Assembly (NCBI RefSeq): GCF_900129555.1
Contig: NZ_FQWC01000003.1
Span: forward strand, 496,001 to 560,000
DNA from: Flavobacterium defluvii
GTDB lineage: Bacteria > Bacteroidota > Bacteroidia > Flavobacteriales > Flavobacteriaceae
DNA: 64,000 nt
Direction of reading: 5' to 3'
Each line of letters opens with the position of its first letter. The stretch's first letter is position 1. Positions 25,124 to 34,049 of the stretch are shown piece after piece. The translations under genes and the position numbers were made by a program. The notes beneath the pieces were generated by a model. The model had not been told where the DNA came from and did not search any database. It worked only from the letters and a program-made list of their open reading frames with translations.

Positions 25124-25156
25124 ACCTTTGTCAAAGTTTTAAACTTTGACAAAGGT
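25124..25156. repeat. CTTTGTCAAAG palindrome, copy 1
   Basis: ACCTTTGTCAAAGTTT (25124-25139) and AAACTTTGACAAAGGT (25141-25156) form 16-bp arms with almost no loop, which suits a DNA cruciform better than an RNA hairpin. A diverged copy is at 32687-32719. Confidence 0.85.
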
Positions 25157-25197
25157 TAGACTTTAAACTAAATCATAAGCAATAAACATAATTTAAA

Positions 25198-25374
25198 ATG
25201 AAACTTATTTCTCTATTCCAAAAAGTTGATATTGCAGAGAAAATTAAAGAGGCTCCAGACAGCGGTTATCAAATTGGTGTTTTGATAGGATCTTTTATTC
25301 CATTTCTATTTTTAGCCGGAGTTGCTTACTGGATGTATATCAAAGCCAAAAAAAGAGATAAAAACGGTTATTAA
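25198..25374 (+). CDS. Small single-pass membrane protein upstream of queD
   Basis: Protein of 58 residues: an amphipathic start (MKLISLFQKVDIAEKIKEAP), one membrane helix (about residues 25-47: IGVLIGSFIPFLFLAGVAYW) and a basic tail (IKAKKRDKNGY). It has an ATG preceded by AATTTAAA and an orderly stop; codon use matches neighbours. It ends 32 bp before queD, on the same strand, with a -7-like TAAATTTG in between (25379-25386), so queD may have its own promoter. Function unknown. Confidence 0.7.
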   Translation: MKLISLFQKVDIAEKIKEAPDSGYQIGVLIGSFIPFLFLAGVAYWMYIKAKKRDKNGY

Positions 25375-25406
25375 TTTGTAAATTTGCAACCTTAAATTAA
25401 AAATCG

Positions 25407-25859
25407 ATGAGTAATATCAGAATTACAAAACAATTTAGTTTCGAAACCGGGCACGCATTGTACGGTTACGACGGAAAATGCAAAAACGTTCACGGGCACA
25501 GTTATAAATTGTCGGTAACCGTTATTGGTTCGCCAATCACTGACAGGTCTAATGTGAAATTCGGAATGGTAATTGACTTTTCTGACCTAAAAAAAATTGT
25601 AAAAGAAGAAATCGTCGATCAGTTTGATCATGCTACTGTTTTCAATCAAACAACACCGCATGTTGAATTAGCAAACGAATTAAAAAACCGTGGACATCAC
25701 GTAATCTTGGTAGATTATCAGCCAACAAGTGAAAACATGGTTGTCGATTTTGCAGAAAGAATTATGGCAAGACTTCCAAAAGGAATTTCTCTTTTCTCAC
25801 TAAAACTTCAGGAAACAGAATCGTCATTTGCTGAATGGTATGCAAGTGATAATTTGTAA
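25407..25859 (+). CDS. queD: 6-carboxy-tetrahydropterin synthase (queuosine pathway)
   Basis: Protein of 150 residues of the 6-pyruvoyl-tetrahydropterin synthase fold, making the queuosine precursor from dihydroneopterin triphosphate. Zinc ligands are visible as H16, H29 and H31 (ETGHAL and NVHGHSYKL), and C25 in GKCKN is the catalytic Cys. A later QFDHATVFNQ and ENMVVDFAERI complete the family pattern. Length somewhat above E. coli QueD (121) but normal for Bacteroidota. Confidence 0.92.
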   Translation: MSNIRITKQFSFETGHALYGYDGKCKNVHGHSYKLSVTVIGSPITDRSNVKFGMVIDFSDLKKIVKEEIVDQFDHATVFNQTTPHVELANELKNRGHHVILVDYQPTSENMVVDFAERIMARLPKGISLFSLKLQETESSFAEWYASDNL

Positions 25860-25860
25860 A

Positions 25861-25965
25861 AAAGTTAGAGGTTAAATGTTATAAGTTAGACGTGAATGTC
25901 GAAATCAATATCATACAACTTCTAAACCTAACACATAACCCTTAACTCATAACTTTCAACCTTCA
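25861..25965. repeat. AGTTAGAGGTTA/TAACCTCTAACT-type inverted words
   Basis: GTTAGAGGTTAAATGTTATAAGTTAGA-type words (25864-25890) face AACTTCTAAACCTAACACATAACC and TTAACTCATAACTTTCAAC words (25917-25962). Degenerate, AT-rich, not coding; it lies in the 109-bp gap between queD and lpxH. Confidence 0.55.
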
Positions 25966-25968
25966 TCA

Positions 25969-26712
25969 ATGAAAAAAATATATTTTGCTTCAGATCAGCA
26001 TTTTGGTGCGCCAACTCCGGAATTGAGCCTTCCGCGCGAGCAAAAATTTGTAGCCTGGCTGGATAAGGTAAAAGTAGATGCCGAAGCTATTTTTTTATTA
26101 GGTGATTTATTTGATTTTTGGTTCGAATATAAAACAGTTGTTCCGAAAGGGTTTGTGCGCGTTTTAGGAAAACTGGCAGAAATTCGCGACAGCGGAATTC
26201 CGATTTATTTCTTCGTTGGAAACCATGATTTATGGATGAATGATTATTTTGAAACCGAGTTAAATATTCCGGTTTATCATGATAATAAAGAATTTACTTT
26301 TAATGGAAAAACCTTTTTAATTGGCCACGGCGACGGAAAAGGACCAGGCGACAAAGGTTATAAAAGAATGAAAAAGGTATTTACAAATCCGTTTTCAAAA
26401 TGGCTTTTTCGTTGGCTTCATCCAGATGTTGGGGTGAGTTTAGCACAATATTTATCAGTTAAAAACAAATTGATTTCCGGCGACGAAGATGTAAAGTTTT
26501 TGGGCGAAGAAAACGAATGGCTGGTTTTATACGCCAAACGTAAACTGGAAACCAAACATTATAATTATTTCATTTTCGGACACCGTCATTTACCAATGAT
26601 AATTCCTGTTGGTGAAGATTCAAACTATGTAAATCTGGGCGACTGGATTGGATATTTTACGTACGGCGTTTTTGACGGCGAAACTTTTGAACTTAAAAAA
26701 TTCGAATCGTAA
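25969..26712 (+). CDS. lpxH: UDP-2,3-diacylglucosamine diphosphatase
   Basis: Protein of 247 residues with the calcineurin-like metallophosphoesterase fold. It hydrolyses UDP-2,3-diacylglucosamine to lipid X in lipid A synthesis. Motifs: FASDQHFGAP, GDLFDFWFEY, GNHDLWM, IGHGDGKGPGDKGYKRMKKVF and FGHRHLP. The central insertion (GDKGYKRMKKVFTNPFSKWLF) is the lipid-binding helical cap. Consistent with the LpxR-like protein elsewhere in the window, both acting on lipid A. Its stop is adjacent to the convergent cytochrome gene end. Confidence 0.93.
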   Translation: MKKIYFASDQHFGAPTPELSLPREQKFVAWLDKVKVDAEAIFLLGDLFDFWFEYKTVVPKGFVRVLGKLAEIRDSGIPIYFFVGNHDLWMNDYFETELNIPVYHDNKEFTFNGKTFLIGHGDGKGPGDKGYKRMKKVFTNPFSKWLFRWLHPDVGVSLAQYLSVKNKLISGDEDVKFLGEENEWLVLYAKRKLETKHYNYFIFGHRHLPMIIPVGEDSNYVNLGDWIGYFTYGVFDGETFELKKFES

Positions 26713-27924
26713 TTACTTTTTATCCATTGGATAAATACCAATTTTATGCGTTCGCAAAATATATTCTGAAAGTTGTTTACTATTTGAAAGCTGAAATTTA
26801 ATTGCTCCTGATGCTCTTTTCGGCATGTGGCATTCTACACAATTATTAGCCATCAATTTTTCAGGCATTATTTTTAGTGTTTTCTCATTGTGTTTTAAAC
26901 CCTGATGACAGCTCATACAGATTTTAGAATACGATGCCATATTTTTTGAAGCATTTTCATGCGGATTATGACACGTAATGCAATCCATTTTTTCGCTGTT
27001 TATAAAACATTTGCTTTGCGCCATTAAACGAAACTGATTTCCGTGAACATCAAAATTAGCAGTATCAGTAACACTTCTCGTATTTCTGTAAAAATCAGAT
27101 AAATTATCTCCGGGTTTAAAATCAAAACGAGATTTCATTTTCATTCCGTCATTTCCGCCGTGGCAGAGCGCACAGGCATCCAGTTTTTGCTGTCTGTTTA
27201 GATTTTTAAAACTTGTAATGCTGTTTGCAACTTTTATATTAGGATTTTTTAAATGAAATTCAACATGTTTTTTGGCCGGACCGTGGCAACGCTCACAGTC
27301 AATTCCGTAAACAATAGTTTTTTTATCGATAATATCTTCTACTTCCATAGACAGGAAGTTTTTCTCTTCAGAGCTTTGATTTACATTTCTGCTGCTGATA
27401 TTTGATGCGTGACAGGAATAACAATCCTTCACAACCATTCTGTCAAAATAAGGTTTATCAGCAGGAAATCCCGGACTTGTTGCCCAGTTGTTTATAGAAC
27501 TGTAATAAGAAACAGGCAATTCGTAAGTATTGTTATCTCGCCAGTAAACAGATGTTTGGGCGTGTTTAACTCCGAAAACAATTTCAAAACGATGTGCTTC
27601 GACTTCCTTACCATTTTTATACAAAACCTGATACAAACTGTCATTGCGTTTTTCCATGACTAATTTGGTGTTTTTGTCATATATAAAAGTGTGATTTTTT
27701 TCATCAAAATCACCTAAAACATTCCCTGAAATTGCCGGAGCTGTGGCTTTAAAATGAGAACTCTGTAAAGCCATGTTATATTGAACCTGATGACATTGAA
27801 TACAGCTTTCAGAACCTGCGTAATCTGTACCACGCGGATCAATATATTCATCAGATTTGCTGCTGCAGTTCGTAAAGAAAACCGCTAGAACAGCCATAGT
27901 AAAAAGAATGCCGATTTTTTTCAT
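26713..27924 (-). CDS. Multihaem c-type cytochrome lipoprotein
   Basis: Protein of 403 residues. Signal/lipobox MKKIGILFTMAVLAVFFTNC, then seven CxxCH haem sites: CIQCH, CYSCH, CERCH, CALCH, CITCH, CMSCH and CVECH. Membrane-anchored at the periplasmic face or outer membrane, it should carry electrons. The spacing (first site about residue 41, last about 367) resembles the cytochrome c554-like octahaem/tetrahaem group but I cannot assign a subfamily. No terminal reductase gene is adjacent. It converges on lpxH with no gap. Confidence 0.85.
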   Translation of the reverse strand: MKKIGILFTMAVLAVFFTNCSSKSDEYIDPRGTDYAGSESCIQCHQVQYNMALQSSHFKATAPAISGNVLGDFDEKNHTFIYDKNTKLVMEKRNDSLYQVLYKNGKEVEAHRFEIVFGVKHAQTSVYWRDNNTYELPVSYYSSINNWATSPGFPADKPYFDRMVVKDCYSCHASNISSRNVNQSSEEKNFLSMEVEDIIDKKTIVYGIDCERCHGPAKKHVEFHLKNPNIKVANSITSFKNLNRQQKLDACALCHGGNDGMKMKSRFDFKPGDNLSDFYRNTRSVTDTANFDVHGNQFRLMAQSKCFINSEKMDCITCHNPHENASKNMASYSKICMSCHQGLKHNEKTLKIMPEKLMANNCVECHMPKRASGAIKFQLSNSKQLSEYILRTHKIGIYPMDKK

Positions 27925-28004
27925 TGTTGTAAATATACTTTATTTTGAATACAATCAAAATATATTTCAATAATGAAAAAATGGTGTTAAAACATTAAAT
28001 GTTT

Positions 28005-28361
28005 CTAGTTTAAACCCGATCCAAAGATATATTCATCTAATTCGATTTTAAATAAAGAACCTTCAACTAAATCCTTAATAGATTTTAATTCGGTCATAGA
28101 AACGGCTAAATCTATTGATGAACAAGGTGTTTTCAATAAAAATTTATGGCAGGAATATTTCATCTCACAATTTTCACAACACGTGTTTTCGATCATGCTG
28201 TCTTCGATTAAATCACAAAAATGATTCAATTCCGGAACAGTAAAGTAAAAACCTGTTTCTTTAAAAACCAGTTGTACCTTGTCTAAAATAATTTGATTAT
28301 TTTGTTTCCAGTAAAAGGCAATTCCAAAGTTGTTGTGGTATATCTGTTCTATTTCTCTCAT
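28005..28361 (-). CDS. Hypothetical cysteine-rich protein
   Basis: Protein of 118 residues, no signal peptide or transmembrane segment. Six cysteines are concentrated in residues 49-80 (C49, C61, C62, C65, C71, C80, within NTCCENCEMKYSCHKF), suggesting an iron-sulfur or zinc site. The rest is mixed alpha/beta with an acidic C-terminus. Not recognised. Flavobacterial orthologues of similar size are likely but I cannot confirm from sequence alone. Confidence 0.7.
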   Translation of the reverse strand: MREIEQIYHNNFGIAFYWKQNNQIILDKVQLVFKETGFYFTVPELNHFCDLIEDSMIENTCCENCEMKYSCHKFLLKTPCSSIDLAVSMTELKSIKDLVEGSLFKIELDEYIFGSGLN

Positions 28362-28444
28362 CGCAAATCCTTTTATTTCAACAAATATAAATATTATTTA
28401 TATTAATTCTAAATAAAAAAATCATAAAAAATGAAAAAATATTG

Positions 28445-28520
28445 AACCATATAAGTGATATAAGATAATTTAGTTTGTCTTCAGTTTTTTATTAAATGAG
28501 CTTATATCACTTATGTGGTT
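28445..28520. repeat. AACCATATAAGTGATATAAG hairpin
   Basis: AACCATATAAGTGATATAAG (28445-28464) pairs with CTTATATCACTTATGTGGTT (28501-28520), one G-U/mismatch in 20. A single right-arm copy (ACTTATATCTCTTATATGGT) lies at 36580-36599, beside rpoN. It is between two minus-strand genes. Confidence 0.8.
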
Positions 28521-28526
28521 AAAAAA

Positions 28527-29441
28527 CTATTTAAGCCATTTTTTTATTTGAGACAGGAATTCAACTTGTTGATCAACAAAAAGATAATGCGAGCAATTGT
28601 CTAGGTAAGCAAAATGATCTTTACCTGTTATTTCTTTAAGTGATTTAATTTGTGCTGATGAAAAAATGCCGTCATCTTTTCCGTAAATTCCAAAAATAGG
28701 AATTCCTGACGCTTTGATTATCTTTAAAATTGGACGCGTGTCAATGTTGTTTTGTTTTTCGTTTTGATAAAAAAGCAAAGGCGCATTTTTGTTGCGAATA
28801 TTGTTTTTATAGAATTCACTAGCCTCATAATCGGCATATAATTTTTTTGAAGCTTTGGTTGGTTTTGGCATTTTAAAATAACCTTCATCACTTGCCAAAT
28901 CAAAACAATGTTTTCTATATCCTGCAGAATGTTTATCCAATTTTTCTACGTAATCGATTTTATTGTGCGTTTTAGAATCATAATAATGGATCTTTTTTAT
29001 AGAATTTAAGATATGATCGTAAGTTTCTTGTTGAGAAAATAATGCTCCAGCCAAAACCAAAGCACTTACTTTCTCAGGATATTTATTCGTGTATAGTGTC
29101 GCAACCAAACCACCAAAACTATGACCAAGTAAAATAGCTTTCTTTAAATGGTATTTTTTATAAATGGAATTCAAATCATGAAAAGCTTCTGCATACGTAA
29201 ATTTTGCATCAGGATCTGTAGATCTTCCTTCGCCGCGGCGATCGTAAGCAATAACATAAAAACCCTTATCGGCCAGATTTTGAGCTGTTGTTCCTTCGAA
29301 TAAAGTTGCATTACCGCTTGGACCGCCGTGAATGAAAATTATTGTTTTATTCTTTTCGCTTCCGTAAGTCTTTATATAGAGGTTTTGTCCGTTTACGAAA
29401 AAGGAAATTACGAGAAATAAAGAAATAAAAAGTGATTTCAT
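28527..29441 (-). CDS. Alpha/beta hydrolase, exported
   Basis: Protein of 304 residues with an N-terminal signal peptide (MKSLFISLFLVISFFVNGQ). Seen: oxyanion motif IFIHGGPSGN, nucleophile elbow LLGHSFGGLV, acid in GIYGKDDGIF, and catalytic His in NCSHYLFVD. The HGGPSG signature suggests proline iminopeptidase-like proteins. Translationally coupled to the upstream MFS gene (TAATG overlap at 29441). Confidence 0.87.
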   Translation of the reverse strand: MKSLFISLFLVISFFVNGQNLYIKTYGSEKNKTIIFIHGGPSGNATLFEGTTAQNLADKGFYVIAYDRRGEGRSTDPDAKFTYAEAFHDLNSIYKKYHLKKAILLGHSFGGLVATLYTNKYPEKVSALVLAGALFSQQETYDHILNSIKKIHYYDSKTHNKIDYVEKLDKHSAGYRKHCFDLASDEGYFKMPKPTKASKKLYADYEASEFYKNNIRNKNAPLLFYQNEKQNNIDTRPILKIIKASGIPIFGIYGKDDGIFSSAQIKSLKEITGKDHFAYLDNCSHYLFVDQQVEFLSQIKKWLK

Positions 29442-30724
29442 TACTCCTGATTATGATGATCGTCCATATCTTTTTGAAGATCTAAATTTCTAAAAGTAGG
29501 AGATATAAATCCAAAACCTAAAACAGTCAAAAGCGTAACACTTCCTCCAAAAATTACAGAAGTTACAGCACCCATTAATTTGGCAGTTGCACCGCTTTCA
29601 AAAGCACCTAATTCATTTGAAGATCCAACAAAAATTGAATTTACAGCACCAACGCGTCCGCGCATGTGATCCGGAGTTTTAAGCTGTAAAATCGTTTGGC
29701 GGATAACTACAGAAATTCCGTCAGCCAATCCGCTCAGGAATAAAGCGAAAACCGAGAGCCAGAAATAAGTAGAAAAACCAAATAGAATAATCGATAATCC
29801 AAAAACGAAAATGGCTGCCAAAAGTTTTTTTCCTGCATTTTTATATAAAGGCACATAAGCAGAAACAAGCATTGTTATAAAGGAACCAACCGCTGGAGCA
29901 GCTCTCAATATTCCGAAACCTTCAGAACCTACTTTTAAAATATCCTGAGCAAAAACAGGTAATAATGCTACTGCGCCTCCAAAAAGTACAGCAATCATGT
30001 CAAGCGATAAAGCTCCTAGAACAACTTGATTTCTAAATACAAAAGTTAGACCCTCTGTAAGACTGTCTTTTATTGATTCTCCAATCTTCGGATTTATAAT
30101 AGGTTTCGCGCTGATTTGTGATAAAGCAATTAGGGAAACAATAGAAAAACCGAAAACCAGACACATTGACCAGTGAACGCCGATCCAGTTAATTGAAAAT
30201 CCGGCCAGAGCAGGTCCCATAACCGCTCCAATCTGCCAGACAGAACTGCTCCAGGTTGCAGCATTTGGATATACTTTTTTTGGAATAATAAGCGATAGAA
30301 GAGAGAAAATTGTTGGTCCAAGAAAAGAACGTACCAATCCGCCAAAAAACACTAAGGCGTATATTGAATATAAAATAACATGAGAAGACCAGCCGCCAAC
30401 AACTTTTGGCCACGTCAATAAAAACAAGCCAAAACTAATTAGTGAAAATCCCAGAATACATTTTACCAATAATCCTTTCTTTTCACTTTGATCTACAATA
30501 TGTCCTGCAAATAAAGACATACAAACGGCAGGAACAACTTCCATTAGACCAATAATTCCCAGCGAAAGCGGATCTTTTGTTAAGCTGTAAACTTCCCATT
30601 CGATTACTATAAACTGCATAGACCATGCAAAAACCATGGCAAAACGCAATAGTAAAAATACGTTGAATTCTCTGTAACGCAACGCCTGATATGGATCAGG
30701 TTTGTTTGATTTAATTTCTTCCAT
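29441..30724 (-). CDS. MFS transporter
   Basis: Protein of 427 residues with about 12 hydrophobic segments. It resembles the enterobactin/multidrug exporter-type MFS group: YREFNVFLLLRFAMVFAWSM near the start, FAGHIVDQSEKKG as loop 2-3 signature, and GLADGISVVIRQTILQLKTPDHMRGRVGAVNSIF. Substrate unknown. The gene overlaps recJ by 14 bp and the hydrolase by 1 bp, so recJ, MFS and hydrolase form one coupled operon. Confidence 0.88.
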   Translation of the reverse strand: MEEIKSNKPDPYQALRYREFNVFLLLRFAMVFAWSMQFIVIEWEVYSLTKDPLSLGIIGLMEVVPAVCMSLFAGHIVDQSEKKGLLVKCILGFSLISFGLFLLTWPKVVGGWSSHVILYSIYALVFFGGLVRSFLGPTIFSLLSLIIPKKVYPNAATWSSSVWQIGAVMGPALAGFSINWIGVHWSMCLVFGFSIVSLIALSQISAKPIINPKIGESIKDSLTEGLTFVFRNQVVLGALSLDMIAVLFGGAVALLPVFAQDILKVGSEGFGILRAAPAVGSFITMLVSAYVPLYKNAGKKLLAAIFVFGLSIILFGFSTYFWLSVFALFLSGLADGISVVIRQTILQLKTPDHMRGRVGAVNSIFVGSSNELGAFESGATAKLMGAVTSVIFGGSVTLLTVLGFGFISPTFRNLDLQKDMDDHHNQE

Positions 30725-32414
30725 TTGTTCTAATGTCTTTCAGCATAAGCTGTGTTGAAATATTTCCGTTCCATTCATTTTCGGCAATTGTATACGCCAG
30801 CTGAAACGAATTTTGATTTTGTGCTATATTTAATTTTTTTCCGAGTCCAAAGCCAATTGCGGCAATTCCGTCAGAGTTGTTTTGTTTTACAAAAAGTCTC
30901 AGATGTTCTTCGTCTGCACCCAGAGTTTTGGCATAACCAGTATCTTTTACATCCGAAGTCATAAAAACCGGAGTCATATTTTGCGGTCCAAAAGGTTCAA
31001 ATTGTTTTAAAATCCGAATGAGTTTTGGTGTAATATCAGAGAAATCAATTTCAGCATCGATTTCAATTTCCGGAGTTCGCATTTCGGGCTGAATGGTTTC
31101 ACGTACACATTTCTCAAAAGCTTCTTTAAAAAGGTGGTAATTCTCGGCTTTTAAAGTCATTCCGGCAGCGTACATATGTCCTCCAAATTGTTCCAAATGT
31201 TCTGAACAGGCATCGAGTGCATTATAAACATCAAAACCTTTTACAGATCGGGCAGAAGCTGCATATTTGTCGCCGCTTTTAGTAAAAACCAAAGTTGGGC
31301 GGTAATAGGTTTCAATTAATCTCGAAGCTACAATTCCGATAACGCCTTTATGCCAGTCTTCCTGAAAAACTACAGTAGAAAAACGTTCTTCTTCCTGATT
31401 TTCTAAAATCTGCTGAAAAGCTTCTTTAGTAATTTTTTTATCTAAATCTTTTCGGTCTGCATTATATTGTTCAATTTCAGATGCAAATTGCTGTGCTTGT
31501 TCAAAATCAAATTCAGTTAAAAGTTCGACAGCATGATTTCCGTGTTTGATTCTTCCGGCTGCATTAATTCTTGGAGAAATAATAAAAACAACATCAGAAA
31601 TATCTAAAACTTTCTTTTTTACCTGATGAACAAGGGCTTTAATTCCCGGTCTGGGGTTGCTGTTAATAACTTTTAAACCGAAATATGCCAGAACACGATT
31701 TTCTCCCGTAATCGGAACAATATCGGCTGCAATTGCCGTAGCAACCAAATCCAGATACGGAACTAAATCTTCGATTGTTTCATTTCGATTTTGGCCCAAA
31801 GCTTGAATCAGTTTAAAACCAACTCCGCAGCCGCACAATTCGTCATATGGATAATTGCAATCTTCTCTTTTCGGATCGAGAATCGCAATAGCATCTGGAA
31901 GAATTTCGCCCGGACGGTGGTGATCGCAAACAATAAAGTCTATGTTTTTGGCTTTCGCGTAAGCGATATGATCAATCGATTTGATTCCGCAGTCAAGAGC
32001 AATAATTAAGGAAATTCCATTATCGTCAGCATAATCAATTCCTTTATATGAAATTCCGTAACCTTCGTCATAACGATCAGGAATGTAAGCAGCAATGTGT
32101 GGATAATGTGATTTTAAATAAGATGAAACCAAAGAAACCGCCGTTGTTCCGTCGACATCATAATCGCCAAAAACTAGAATATTTTCCTGATTTTCGATGG
32201 CGCGTTCAATTCTGGCAACTGCTTTATCCATATCTTTCATCAAATATGGATCATGAAGATGTTCTAATGACGGACGAAAGAAATTTTTAGCGTCTTCAAA
32301 AGTTTCAATGCCACGCTGAATCAAAAGCGTTGCTACAAAATCTTCTACATTTAATGCTTTCGCTAAATGTTTGATTTTTTCCTCAGAAGGTTTTGGTTTT
32401 AATGTCCAACGCAT
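30711..32414 (-). CDS. recJ: Single-stranded-DNA-specific exonuclease RecJ
   Basis: Protein of 567 residues. 5'-to-3' ssDNA exonuclease used in recombination and mismatch repair. Motifs: FGDYDVDGTTAVSL (Asp cluster), IALDCG, VCDHHRPGEILPDA (DHH), and the DHHA1 domain GGHMYAAGM. Length is standard. The start at 32414 gives the family N-terminus (MRWTLKPKP..). First gene of the coupled operon with the MFS and hydrolase genes. Confidence 0.95.
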   Translation of the reverse strand: MRWTLKPKPSEEKIKHLAKALNVEDFVATLLIQRGIETFEDAKNFFRPSLEHLHDPYLMKDMDKAVARIERAIENQENILVFGDYDVDGTTAVSLVSSYLKSHYPHIAAYIPDRYDEGYGISYKGIDYADDNGISLIIALDCGIKSIDHIAYAKAKNIDFIVCDHHRPGEILPDAIAILDPKREDCNYPYDELCGCGVGFKLIQALGQNRNETIEDLVPYLDLVATAIAADIVPITGENRVLAYFGLKVINSNPRPGIKALVHQVKKKVLDISDVVFIISPRINAAGRIKHGNHAVELLTEFDFEQAQQFASEIEQYNADRKDLDKKITKEAFQQILENQEEERFSTVVFQEDWHKGVIGIVASRLIETYYRPTLVFTKSGDKYAASARSVKGFDVYNALDACSEHLEQFGGHMYAAGMTLKAENYHLFKEAFEKCVRETIQPEMRTPEIEIDAEIDFSDITPKLIRILKQFEPFGPQNMTPVFMTSDVKDTGYAKTLGADEEHLRLFVKQNNSDGIAAIGFGLGKKLNIAQNQNSFQLAYTIAENEWNGNISTQLMLKDIRTNGRN

Positions 32415-32416
32415 TT

Positions 32417-32719
32417 TTTAATTGTAGATTTTAGATTTTAGATTTCAGATTCGTGAAATCATTTAATCTGGTAGGTGAATTTTTTTAAAAACACATAGAA
32501 TCATAGCTAATTGGAAACTTTAAAAAAGGCGTTTCACTTGCATAAATTCACATAGCTCTATGTGTTAGAAACTAGTTTCTTTCTAATTTCTTTTATTAAA
32601 AAACAAAATCTATGTTTCTATGTGTTTATTTTTTTTTCTAATCAGTCTCGATGGTCATCGAAAGTGACAGAACTATTCGGTTTTTTAACTTTGTCAAAGT
32701 TTCAAACTTTGAGAAAGTT
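32417..32719. repeat. Repeat-filled gap downstream of hopJ
   Basis: Three word families in 335 bp. (1) TTTAGATT x3 at 32423-32447. (2) Around AACACATAGAATCATAG (32490-32506): CACATAGCTCTATGTG palindrome (32549-32564) and CTATGTTTCTATGTGTT (32610-32626), the last nearly the reverse complement of the first. (3) CTTTGTCAAAG palindrome copy 2 at 32687-32719, preceded by TCGATGGTCATCGA (32649-32662). No gene or RNA recognised. Confidence 0.8.
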
Positions 32720-32749
32720 TTTTAGAATCTAGATTTCAGCAATCTAAAA

Positions 32750-33094
32750 TTATTTAGCTTCTAAAGCTTTTCCTTCAAACTTAATTCCGTCCCAGCCTAA
32801 GTTGATGAAATTTCTAATATTTTGGTGATTTGTTCCGTTTGGATCGCCTAAAACTTCTTCAAAATAAAAAGCTCCGAAGCAAGCTAAAGTTTCTTCTTTG
32901 CTTAAGTTTTGCAATTTCGCGAAAGAAAATAATTTACAAGAGCCGGAATTTTCTCCGGCAGCATTATGCTGTGTTCCGTTTTGAAAAGCGGTAGGCGTAA
33001 AATTGTAATTTTCTTCGATTACGGCAATCGTTTCTGGAAATGTTATTTGTGTTGGAGTTTGTTTTACTTTTTCTAAAAAGGCTTGTATACTCAT
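32750..33094 (-). CDS. HopJ-type protein
   Basis: Protein of 114 residues of the HopJ (type III effector-named) family, which is widespread in non-pathogens; the name is historical and no secretion system is implied. Seen: AFLEKVKQTPTQITFPETIAVIEENYNFTPTAF at the start, the signature HNAAGENSGSCKLFSFAKL, and TLACFGAFYFEEVLGDPNGTNHQNIRNF. Cytoplasmic. Function uncharacterised. Confidence 0.85.
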   Translation of the reverse strand: MSIQAFLEKVKQTPTQITFPETIAVIEENYNFTPTAFQNGTQHNAAGENSGSCKLFSFAKLQNLSKEETLACFGAFYFEEVLGDPNGTNHQNIRNFINLGWDGIKFEGKALEAK

Positions 33095-33128
33095 GATTTA
33101 TTCTTTAATTATATTTTTTGGTTCATAT

Positions 33129-33186
33129 TGTCAGTTCGAGCGTAGTCGAGAACCAAATGTGCATCTCGACTACGCTCGATGTGACA
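33129..33186. repeat. TTCGAGCGTAGTCGAGA hairpin
   Basis: TGTCAGTTCGAGCGTAGTCG... (33129-33151) pairs with TCTCGACTACGCTCGATG... (33164-33186) around a 12-nt loop, almost perfect. Part of the same word group as GTCAGCCTGAGCGAAGTCGA at 55148 and its inverse at 47951. Confidence 0.85.
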
Positions 33187-33211
33187 AATGGAGTTGAACT
33201 AACATTATTTT

Positions 33212-33934
33212 TTATTCTTCTTCTTCGTCCTTAGAATACTTACTTTTCTTAGCTTCTTTTTCTATTGTTTTTCCAGCAACCACAACCACGATTTCGCCGC
33301 GTGGCGCTGTTTTTTCAAAATGCGCGAGAACTTCTTTTGCTGTTCCACGTACATTTTCTTCGTGTAATTTTGATAATTCTCTTGAAACGCAGACTTGTCT
33401 TTCTTCTCCAAAATACTGAATAAATTCGCTAAGAGTTTTAACGAGTTTATGTGGAGAAACGTATAAAATCATCGTTCGGGTTTCTTCGGCTAAAGCCAAA
33501 AAACGAGTCTGACGTCCTTTTTTGTCAGGCAGAAAACCTTCAAAAACAAATTTATCATTTGGAAGTCCGCTGTTTACCAATGCCGGAACAAAAGCCGTGG
33601 CACCCGGAAGACATTCTACTTCAATTTTATTTTCGACACAAGCGCGGGTCAACAAAAATCCGGGATCTGAAATTGCAGGAGTTCCCGCATCTGAAATTAA
33701 AGCGATAGTTTCGCCGGCTTTCAAACGTGCAATTAAGTTTTCGGTAGTTTTATGTTCATTATGCATATGATGGCTGTGCATGTGCGTGCCAATTTCAAAA
33801 TGCTTCAATAGTTTTCCGCTTGTGCGGGTGTCTTCTGCCAAAATCAAATCGACTTCTTTCAAAACCCGAATGGCTCTGAAAGTCATGTCTTCAAGATTGC
33901 CAATTGGCGTTGGAACGATATATAATTTTGACAT
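33212..33934 (-). CDS. rsmI: 16S rRNA (cytidine-2'-O)-methyltransferase RsmI
   Basis: Protein of 240 residues methylating C1402 of 16S rRNA. Tetrapyrrole-methylase fold: N-terminal LYIVPTPIGNLEDMTFRAI, LAEDTRTSGKLL, ALISDAGTPAISDPGF and CLPGATAFVPALVNSGLP. The tail (EKEAKKSKYSKDEEEE) is an extra charged end beyond the usual 220 or so residues. Monocistronic in context. Confidence 0.93.
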   Translation of the reverse strand: MSKLYIVPTPIGNLEDMTFRAIRVLKEVDLILAEDTRTSGKLLKHFEIGTHMHSHHMHNEHKTTENLIARLKAGETIALISDAGTPAISDPGFLLTRACVENKIEVECLPGATAFVPALVNSGLPNDKFVFEGFLPDKKGRQTRFLALAEETRTMILYVSPHKLVKTLSEFIQYFGEERQVCVSRELSKLHEENVRGTAKEVLAHFEKTAPRGEIVVVVAGKTIEKEAKKSKYSKDEEEE

Positions 33935-33952
33935 ATTTTAGTTTAATAATTT

Positions 33953-34037
33953 AAACACGAATTGCACTAATTAGCACAGATTTTTGATGCTTGTAAAATT
34001 GCACGAAGCAAATGAATTAGTGTTAATTCGTGTAATT
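33953..34037. repeat. ACACGAATTGCACTAATT hairpin
   Basis: ACACGAATT-GC-ACTAATT (33955-33972) pairs with AATTAGT-GTT-AATTCGTGT (34016-34034) with one small internal loop. The interior AGCACAGATTTTTGATGC and the word TGTAATTTGTGTTT follow. The AATTCGTG word also occurs in the CGCCACGAATTC family. Confidence 0.75.
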
Positions 34038-34049
34038 TGTGTTTGTTTT

